A stretch of DNA of 11,295 nucleotides, from assembly GCA_027335965.1 (NCBI GenBank), contig DAHWGZ010000043.1:1-11295 (forward strand). The letters are read 5' to 3'. This DNA is from Acidiferrobacter sp. (GTDB taxonomy: Bacteria; Pseudomonadota; Gammaproteobacteria; Acidiferrobacterales; Acidiferrobacteraceae). This document shows positions 6,646-11,295 of the stretch, one piece after another (positions within the stretch are counted from its first letter, which is position 1; the number at the start of each line of letters is the position of its first letter). The notes below the pieces were generated by a model. That model did no database searches and was not told the origin of the DNA. It was given only the letters and a program-made list of their open reading frames with translations. A program made the position numbers and the translations under genes.

Positions 6646-8337
6646 TCAACACCACCTGAGCCAGACATTGAGCCGCCGCGACCAATGCACGACGACCTGA
6701 CCCAGCCATTCGTAGATATCCGCGACATACAGCTCGCGCGACAAAAGGGCATAGACGCCGAGATAGACGCCGCGTCCACGCCCGCCAAGCGTGCGTCCAA
6801 AGTCGAGGGATTCGGCGAAGAACGTGAGCGCCCATCCCCCCACGAACACCGCCGCCAACAACATGACGAGGGCATCGAACGACAATCTATGGATGCTGGC
6901 CGCGCGATACAGCATGAGGCTCTCGTGCTCATCGGGGTAGAGGAGCCGGCCGAAATAATGGCTGATCAGCGTATAGCCGATCACGACCACGACGAATGAC
7001 GCGAGGATGCCGAGCATGAGCCGCCAGGGATCCTGCTGCGACATCTTGTGGGCCGCAAACAAGGCCTGGGCCCCCGTGACCCAACCGAAGAACAGCAGCA
7101 CCACGACCCCTTGCTCATAAAAAAGATGCTGGGCCACGAAAAAATGCGACAGGCTCAACACCACCACCGGGACCAGCACGGTGAGGCTTGCCGCCACGAG
7201 CCAGGGCAGGCGCGAGGGCTTCGCCGGCCGCCGCTCCACCACCGAGGTGTAGATCGGATCCGGCGGCACGCCGTCGTGCGCGCGCGCATCGCCTATGACA
7301 TCGCCCGCCCCGAGAAACAGCGAGGCCTTGAAAAAGCCATGCGCAATGAGATGGAAGACCGCAAGCGGAAACGCCCCGAGGCCGCACTCCATGACCATGA
7401 AGCCCATCTGCCCCATGGTGGAGTAGCCGAGCGAGCGCTTGATGTCGTTTTGCAGGAGCATCAGCCCCGAACCTATGAGCGCGGTCATGAGGCCCACCCC
7501 GAATGCCCAGTGCAAGGCCCATCCGGCGTGCTCGAAGAGCGGCGCGAACCGGTTGAACAGAAATCCGCCGGCATTCACGATACCGGCGTGCATCAAAGCC
7601 GAGACCGGCGTCGGACCGTCCATGGTGTACGGAAGCCAGATATGCAACGGGAATTGCGCCGAGCGCGCGAACGCCGCCAGCGCCAGCAGAAAGCCCGCGA
7701 GCTCCGGCACGGGCATCCCCCAAAACTGCAAATGCGGCGCCTCCTGGATGCGCGCGAAGATCACCGGCAGCGAGTCGCTGTGGTAACAGTGGAAGAGGAT
7801 CAAGGCCGCGAACCACAACGGCAGATCCCCGAAGCGGTAAGTGATCTGCGTCCAAAAGGCGTAGCGCCCGGCCGCCGGGCGCCTGTGGTCATGCCCCAAA
7901 AGGAAATACAAGACCACGCCGACCAAGAACCACGCCACTAGAAGGGTCAGCAGATTGGCCGCCGAGACCATGACCAGGATCACCCCGGTCATGAGATCGA
8001 GTAACGCGAAGAATCGCGCATAACCCGGCTCCTCGACCATGTAGCGCACGGAATAGATGTGCACGATGAGGCTGATGCCGGACACGAAGGCCCACAGCAC
8101 GAGACTCAGAGGATCGAGCCACAGGCTTCCGAACACCCCCCCGGAATCGATGACCGCCTCGGTGCCCGTCACGAGATAACGCACGAGCAGCGCGAGCGCG
8201 AGCGCGAGCGTAAGGCCCAGAATCGAGACGCTGACGCGCGACGCGGCCTTGCGGGTGTCGCGCAAAAACGCCAGGATTATCAGCGCCGAAACCACCGGCA
8301 AAAGCGGCACCCACACCCCTAAGGATCCCATGGCCAT
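6646..8337 (-). CDS. dabB: DabB, NuoL-like membrane subunit of the DAB inorganic-carbon transporter
   Basis: A 563-aa polytopic membrane protein of the proton-conducting antiporter / NuoL family (Proton_antipo_M). Diagnostic blocks are S-A-Q-F-P-L-H-I-W-L-P (226-236), G-P-T-P-V-S-A-L-M-H-A (241-251), D-I-K-R-S-L-G-Y-S-T-M (298-308) and H-G-F-F-K-A-S-L-F-L-G-A-G (333-345). The C-terminal E-L-Y-V-A-D-I-Y-E-W-L (535-545) recalls the tail of NuoL-type proteins. In DAB systems this subunit is thought to couple a cation gradient to vectorial CO2 hydration by DabA. Complex I is excluded by the neighbours. Two charged residues central to NuoL proton transfer are changed: Phe137 follows Trp136 where NuoL has the W-E-G glutamate, and Arg225 replaces the lysine before S-A-Q. 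The ATG at 8335-8337 has GGAG ten bases upstream, overlapping the cbbO stop (TAAGGAG); Met3 is a less likely start. The gene ends one base before the next ATG (TGATATG). Confidence 0.92.
   Translation of the reverse strand: MAMGSLGVWVPLLPVVSALIILAFLRDTRKAASRVSVSILGLTLALALALLVRYLVTGTEAVIDSGGVFGSLWLDPLSLVLWAFVSGISLIVHIYSVRYMVEEPGYARFFALLDLMTGVILVMVSAANLLTLLVAWFLVGVVLYFLLGHDHRRPAAGRYAFWTQITYRFGDLPLWFAALILFHCYHSDSLPVIFARIQEAPHLQFWGMPVPELAGFLLALAAFARSAQFPLHIWLPYTMDGPTPVSALMHAGIVNAGGFLFNRFAPLFEHAGWALHWAFGVGLMTALIGSGLMLLQNDIKRSLGYSTMGQMGFMVMECGLGAFPLAVFHLIAHGFFKASLFLGAGDVIGDARAHDGVPPDPIYTSVVERRPAKPSRLPWLVAASLTVLVPVVVLSLSHFFVAQHLFYEQGVVVLLFFGWVTGAQALFAAHKMSQQDPWRLMLGILASFVVVVIGYTLISHYFGRLLYPDEHESLMLYRAASIHRLSFDALVMLLAAVFVGGWALTFFAESLDFGRTLGGRGRGVYLGVYALLSRELYVADIYEWLGQVVVHWSRRLNVWLRWC
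8189..8210. repeat. Hexanucleotide tandem repeat inside dabB
   Basis: Plus-strand AGCGCG is repeated nearly four times without interruption. On the minus strand it encodes the alternating Leu-Ala stretch at residues about 44-50 of DabB, in a transmembrane helix. Copy changes would keep the frame, so length variation among strains would be tolerated. Confidence 0.6.
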
Positions 8338-8351
8338 CCCTTCCCTTCTCC

Positions 8352-10706
8352 TTACTTAGTCATGGCGATATAGAGTTGCGGTAGCTTCTCCGGCAGCCTG
8401 TCCACGTGATCCAGGACCAGATAATTGCGCGCCCCGAAGATGCGCGAGACATATTCGTCGGCATAGGGGTCCAGGGACAGGCAGAACGTGCGTATGCCCT
8501 TGCGCGCCAATTCCTCGACCGCCTTCTTGGTATCGAAGCGCAGGTACTGGGGGTCGCGCACGTCGTTGTCCGCGGGCTCTCCATCGGTCAGCAAAATGAC
8601 CAGCTTCTTCTGGCTCGCGCGCCGGTCCATGAGGCTGCCGGCATGCCGCAGGGCCGCGCCCATGCGTGTCGAGAGCTGCCCGGTCATGCCAGCCAGTCGC
8701 GCCTTCACCTTGTCGTCATAGGGCCCGTCGAATTCCTTGAAGCGATAGAACTCCACGTCGTGGCGCCCGTTGGAATCGAAACCGCAGAGCATGAACGGGT
8801 CGCCGATGCGCTCCAGGGCCTGCGCCAGCAAGGCCGCCGCCTCGCGCGCCAGCTGCAAGACCGTGACATCGCCCTCGGCGCGCGAGCGCAAGGCGTCGTT
8901 CGTGGACTCCGACAGATCGATCAGCAGCATCACCGAAAGATCGCGGATATGAAGCCTCGTGCGGATGCCGATGCGTGGATCCGGCTGCTGGCCCATGCGG
9001 ATGTCGCTCAGCGCCAGCACCGCGGCATTGATATCGATGTCATCGCCATCCTCGACCTTGCGCTCGCGGATCACGCCCTGCGGCTGGACCGCCTCGATCA
9101 GCTTCTTCAGGCGCTGCACCAGCGGCTTCTGCTGCTCCAAAAAGCCGTTGATGACCTCGGGATCCCCCGCCTTGGGCCGCTTCTCGTAGAGCGTCACCCA
9201 CAACGGCCTCTCGAGCTGCGTCTGATAATCCCACTCCGAATAGGTCATCGGTTGCGAGATCGGCGTCTTGCCCTCGCGCTCGTTGAAGGTCGTGCCGTCA
9301 TCGTCGTACAGCTCGGTGGCGAGGATCCACACCTCCTGGGCATCGTCGCCGGCGGTCTCCACGTCGAGCGTGTTCATCATCTCCATCAGGCTCACGTACT
9401 TGCGCACCTGGGGCTGCCCCCCCGAGAGCGGATCGCCCAGATCCGCGACATGCGGCGCGGTCCAGAGGTAGCGATTGTCGTCGCGATAGGGGATGGCGCT
9501 GGTATCCATGCTCGGCGTGAACTCGAGCCCACCGTCTTTCGCCAAGGCCTCCAGGCGCTCCGCCGACTCCAGAATGCCGGTGTAGCGATCGCCATCATCG
9601 TGCGGCAGACGCGCGAACGCCTCGCGCGCGGCCGCCACGATCGGATGATCGTCCTGGTATTCGGCATCGAGCAGCGCCAGGGCGCAACGGTCGAGGACCG
9701 CGGCCAGATCGGGTTCCCCGGCCTTGTCCACCGTCGCCGGCACCGTCACGAGTTGCCGCCATAGGACATACAGGCCCGGGAACGCGCTGATGGCGCGGCG
9801 CTCCACCCAGGCATCCTCGAGGAGCCCGATCCACGGCCGTCGCGCGGGGGCGGCGAGTTCGAAACGCGCGTCGAAGCGCGAATGCACCACATGGGCGCTG
9901 GCGTGAGCGGCCGCCGCGCGGAACACCTCCAGCGCCGGCGTCCGCTTGCCCTGCCCGTTTTCCGAATCGTCATAGGCGTCCGGCACGTAGATGAAATAGT
10001 CCTCCATGTACGGGCGGTAGCCTTCGCGCGTCTCGAAATCCCCGGAGGTCGGCCGGAGGAAGAAATCCCGTCCCCATAGCGCGCGCAGATACATGACGAG
10101 CCGCCGCTGGATGTCGATGAACAGCACCCCGCGCCGCTCCTGCTGCATCACTGCCAGGGACTGCGGACTTGCAAGACCGAAAAATTCCCCTTGCGCCGCG
10201 AAATCGTTGCGATACGCGGATACACCCCACATCGCCCAGCGCCGCAAGCCGCCAAGCGTCATCTGATCGAGCAGCACCTCGATCTTGCCAAGCATCGGCC
10301 GCACCCCCTGCGGGGCCTGCGCCAAAAGCTGGTCGATCAAAACCAGATAACCACGGAACAGGCCGATTTCGCCCAGCCGCCGCGCGACCACGGGCGCGGT
10401 CGAGAAAAACAACGACAGGACCTGCGCGCTGGTCTTCGAGTACATGCGAATGGCGGTCGACAGCATCTCGAAGACCGCCTGCTCGCCGATCTCGCGCGCC
10501 ACCTGCGGCGCGCTCTCGACGAACGCCACCACGAGATCGCTGCCGCGTCCGAGCGCCCTCAGGCTGCCGGCGCCCTCCAGGTAGGCCTCGAGGCCGCGCG
10601 ACGTGAACACGCGCGCCGCCTCGTGCCAATTCGCCTCCAGGACCTCGGCCGCGTGTTCACCGAGATCTTCGAGCAGCTCCGGGTAATCTACCAACTGGAC
10701 CGCCAT
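8352..10706 (-). CDS. cbbO: CbbO, von Willebrand A-domain subunit of the CbbQO Rubisco activase
   Basis: The 784-aa protein has a long helical N-terminal region (about 1-560), including a Trp/Tyr-rich middle, and a C-terminal von Willebrand factor A domain (about 588-770). The metal-ion adhesion site is complete: D597-L-S599-E-S601, Thr680 in Q-L-S-T-R-M-G, and Asp708 in L-L-T-D-G-E-P. This is the CbbO/NorD architecture. CbbO is the Rubisco-docking adaptor of the AAA+ ring CbbQ: the VWA domain contacts the large subunit and CbbQ hydrolyses ATP to release inhibitory sugar phosphates. The NorD paralogue is excluded by context, with cbbQ, DAB genes and carboxysome genes nearby and no nitric oxide reductase. 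The ATG at 10704-10706 is preceded only by a weak purine stretch (GCAAGGGT). The stop codon is woven into the Shine-Dalgarno sequence of dabB. Unlike many cbbQ-cbbO pairs, cbbQ is about 6 kb further down. Confidence 0.93.
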   Translation of the reverse strand: MAVQLVDYPELLEDLGEHAAEVLEANWHEAARVFTSRGLEAYLEGAGSLRALGRGSDLVVAFVESAPQVAREIGEQAVFEMLSTAIRMYSKTSAQVLSLFFSTAPVVARRLGEIGLFRGYLVLIDQLLAQAPQGVRPMLGKIEVLLDQMTLGGLRRWAMWGVSAYRNDFAAQGEFFGLASPQSLAVMQQERRGVLFIDIQRRLVMYLRALWGRDFFLRPTSGDFETREGYRPYMEDYFIYVPDAYDDSENGQGKRTPALEVFRAAAAHASAHVVHSRFDARFELAAPARRPWIGLLEDAWVERRAISAFPGLYVLWRQLVTVPATVDKAGEPDLAAVLDRCALALLDAEYQDDHPIVAAAREAFARLPHDDGDRYTGILESAERLEALAKDGGLEFTPSMDTSAIPYRDDNRYLWTAPHVADLGDPLSGGQPQVRKYVSLMEMMNTLDVETAGDDAQEVWILATELYDDDGTTFNEREGKTPISQPMTYSEWDYQTQLERPLWVTLYEKRPKAGDPEVINGFLEQQKPLVQRLKKLIEAVQPQGVIRERKVEDGDDIDINAAVLALSDIRMGQQPDPRIGIRTRLHIRDLSVMLLIDLSESTNDALRSRAEGDVTVLQLAREAAALLAQALERIGDPFMLCGFDSNGRHDVEFYRFKEFDGPYDDKVKARLAGMTGQLSTRMGAALRHAGSLMDRRASQKKLVILLTDGEPADNDVRDPQYLRFDTKKAVEELARKGIRTFCLSLDPYADEYVSRIFGARNYLVLDHVDRLPEKLPQLYIAMTK

Positions 10707-10785
10707 ACCCTTGCAACCCCGTATGTCCGGTTATAGGCCTCCATGGCGTGCGGCGACGCCATCCACATGCTGCGCGCGTGAACCT
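10707..10785 (-). other. 79-nt gap between mcdB and cbbO
   Basis: No RNA gene is seen. Reading the minus strand, the gap contains a TATAAC hexamer (10731-10736) that could act as a -10 box for cbbO, but there is no good -35 element at the right distance. A 26-codon minus-strand frame (10688-10768) runs into the start of cbbO; it has no Shine-Dalgarno sequence and no family resemblance, so it is not called. Whether cbbO has its own promoter cannot be decided from sequence. Confidence 0.3.
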
Positions 10786-10986
10786 TCAGTCCGGCCAGAC
10801 GCGCGGCGGGTTCACGCCCCGTCCGCCGCCGGCATTCAGGTCCACCTCGTCTGCGCGCGTCTCGCGGCCCTTGTCCGCGCCACTCACGGGCGCCGGCGCG
10901 GGCTTCTCGCCCTCGCCCGTCTTGACGCCCGGGCGGCGCCGTTGCGTTTGCAGGCTCGCGCTCAATTTATCTTCCAGGTTGCTCAT
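10786..10986 (-). CDS. mcdB: McdB-like small disordered carboxysome positioning adaptor
   Basis: A 66-aa protein with no hydrophobic core. It has a short N-terminal helix-like segment (M-S-N-L-E-D-K-L-S-A-S-L-Q), then a low-complexity middle rich in Gly, Pro, Ala, Lys, Arg and Glu, and it ends R-V-W-P-D. McdB proteins of alpha-carboxysome bacteria are small, largely disordered, encoded directly after mcdA, and carry an invariant C-terminal tryptophan; Trp64 here fits. McdB links the carboxysome to the nucleoid-bound McdA ATPase and stimulates its ATP hydrolysis. The ATG at 10984-10986 overlaps the mcdA stop by four bases, so the pair is translationally coupled. Only the two termini can be matched to the family by eye; the middle is not expected to align. 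Identification rests on position, composition and the terminal Trp. Confidence 0.72.
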   Translation of the reverse strand: MSNLEDKLSASLQTQRRRPGVKTGEGEKPAPAPVSGADKGRETRADEVDLNAGGGRGVNPPRVWPD

Positions 10987-11295
10987 TTCAAGATCTCCTC
11001 GATGAGTCGTTCGATCTCGTCGCGGGCGGCCCCGGCGCGCTTACCCATGTGGTAGACGCTGAGACCCTCCAGGGCGGCGCTGCGATAGATGGCCCGCCGG
11101 CCGATGGCTACCGGCAACACCGGCAGCCCCATCGCGGCGATGGCCGACTGCGAGGCCCGCGACAGCGCACTATGTGCTTCCACCTGATTCAGCACGAAGC
11201 ACCCCCGCAGCTGCAGACCTTGCACGAGCTCGGCGCTGCGCCGGCTCGCCCATAGATCCAGGGGCGAGGGCAGCACCGGCAGCAGCACGAGATCG
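10983..11295 (-). CDS. mcdA: McdA-like ParA family ATPase, C-terminal part (5' end outside window)
   Basis: This is the last 103 residues of a ParA/MinD-type ATPase; the reading frame is open to the window edge, so the Walker A region is missing. The visible part begins with the strand-turn motif D-L-V-L-L-P-V-L-P-S-P-L-D-L-W, typical of ParA proteins after the Walker B strand. It continues with an F-V-L-N-Q-V strand, an I-G-R-R-A-I-Y-R segment and a helical tail rich in Glu/Lys. A GTG at 11286-11288 is an internal Val inside the fold, not a start. In alpha-carboxysome clusters such ATPases (McdA) coat the nucleoid and, driven by McdB, distribute carboxysomes. The stop overlaps the next gene's start as ATGA (10983-10986), indicating translational coupling with the McdB candidate. 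The ParA assignment is firm from the motif; the carboxysome role is inferred from the neighbours. A plasmid-type ParA is unlikely because no ParB or parS-like array is visible. Confidence 0.85.
   Translation of the reverse strand, partial: DLVLLPVLPSPLDLWASRRSAELVQGLQLRGCFVLNQVEAHSALSRASQSAIAAMGLPVLPVAIGRRAIYRSAALEGLSVYHMGKRAGAARDEIERLIEEILK

Noticed and set aside
6646..8337. Respiratory complex I subunit NuoL or a cation/proton antiporter subunit
   Set aside because: The motifs are shared with NuoL, but the neighbours are dabA, CPII, cbbQ/cbbO and csoS1D, there are no other nuo or mrp genes, and the proton-path residues differ.
8406..9764. Plus-strand open frame of 452 codons opposite cbbO
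   Set aside because: Shadow of CbbO, whose VWA metal site and full-length match fix the true strand.
8352..10706. NorD of nitric oxide reductase, with cbbQ as NorQ
   Set aside because: NorD and CbbO share architecture, but no norCB is present and the entire context is carbon fixation.
10688..10768. 26-codon minus-strand frame between mcdB and cbbO
   Set aside because: No ribosome binding site, no recognisable similarity, and it runs out of frame into cbbO.
1..11295. Insertion sequences, CRISPR arrays or prophage elements
   Set aside because: No transposase, integrase, terminal inverted repeats or spaced direct repeats were seen; the cluster is a compact, co-directional metabolic locus.

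Overview
The window looks like the auxiliary part of an alpha-carboxysome CO2-concentrating locus from a GC-rich (roughly 65% by eye) chemolithoautotrophic proteobacterium, probably a sulfur- or iron-oxidising gammaproteobacterium of the Halothiobacillus / Acidithiobacillus / Acidiferrobacter kind. The assignment rests on gene content and protein motifs; species cannot be named from sequence alone. Every convincing gene lies on the minus strand, so the cluster reads from high to low coordinates. The many long plus-strand frames are GC-driven shadows.

In transcription order: (1) the 3' half of a ParA-type ATPase (mcdA, cut by the window edge) overlaps by ATGA a 66-aa disordered protein ending RVWPD (mcdB). 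This is the carboxysome-positioning pair. (2) After 79 nt comes cbbO (von Willebrand A partner of the Rubisco activase), then the inorganic-carbon pump: dabB (NuoL-like membrane subunit), a 255-aa membrane protein that looks like a partial antiporter-type subunit, and dabA (long DUF2309 protein with an intact beta-carbonic-anhydrase-like zinc site). Next come a carboxysome-type PII protein (CPII) and cbbQ (AAA+ motor of the activase). These genes abut or overlap and look like one operon. (3) A 124-nt gap holds a hairpin and an extended -10 promoter candidate. It is followed by csoS1D (tandem-BMC gated shell protein) and, 3 nt later, a Nudix hydrolase. (4) A 235-nt, strongly hairpin-rich gap precedes what may be the first codons of another minus-strand gene at the window edge.

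Together the genes would load bicarbonate into the cytosol (DabAB plus membrane partner), sense nucleotide or bicarbonate state (CPII), reactivate inhibited Rubisco (CbbQ/CbbO), gate metabolite passage through the shell (CsoS1D) and space carboxysomes on the nucleoid (McdAB). The shell, Rubisco and carbonic anhydrase genes (csoS2, csoS1ABC, cbbLS, csoSCA) are not in the window and probably lie upstream of mcdA. The least understood pieces are the membrane protein between dabB and dabA, the Nudix enzyme coupled to csoS1D, the changed proton-channel residues in DabB, and the structured gap at 30-264.
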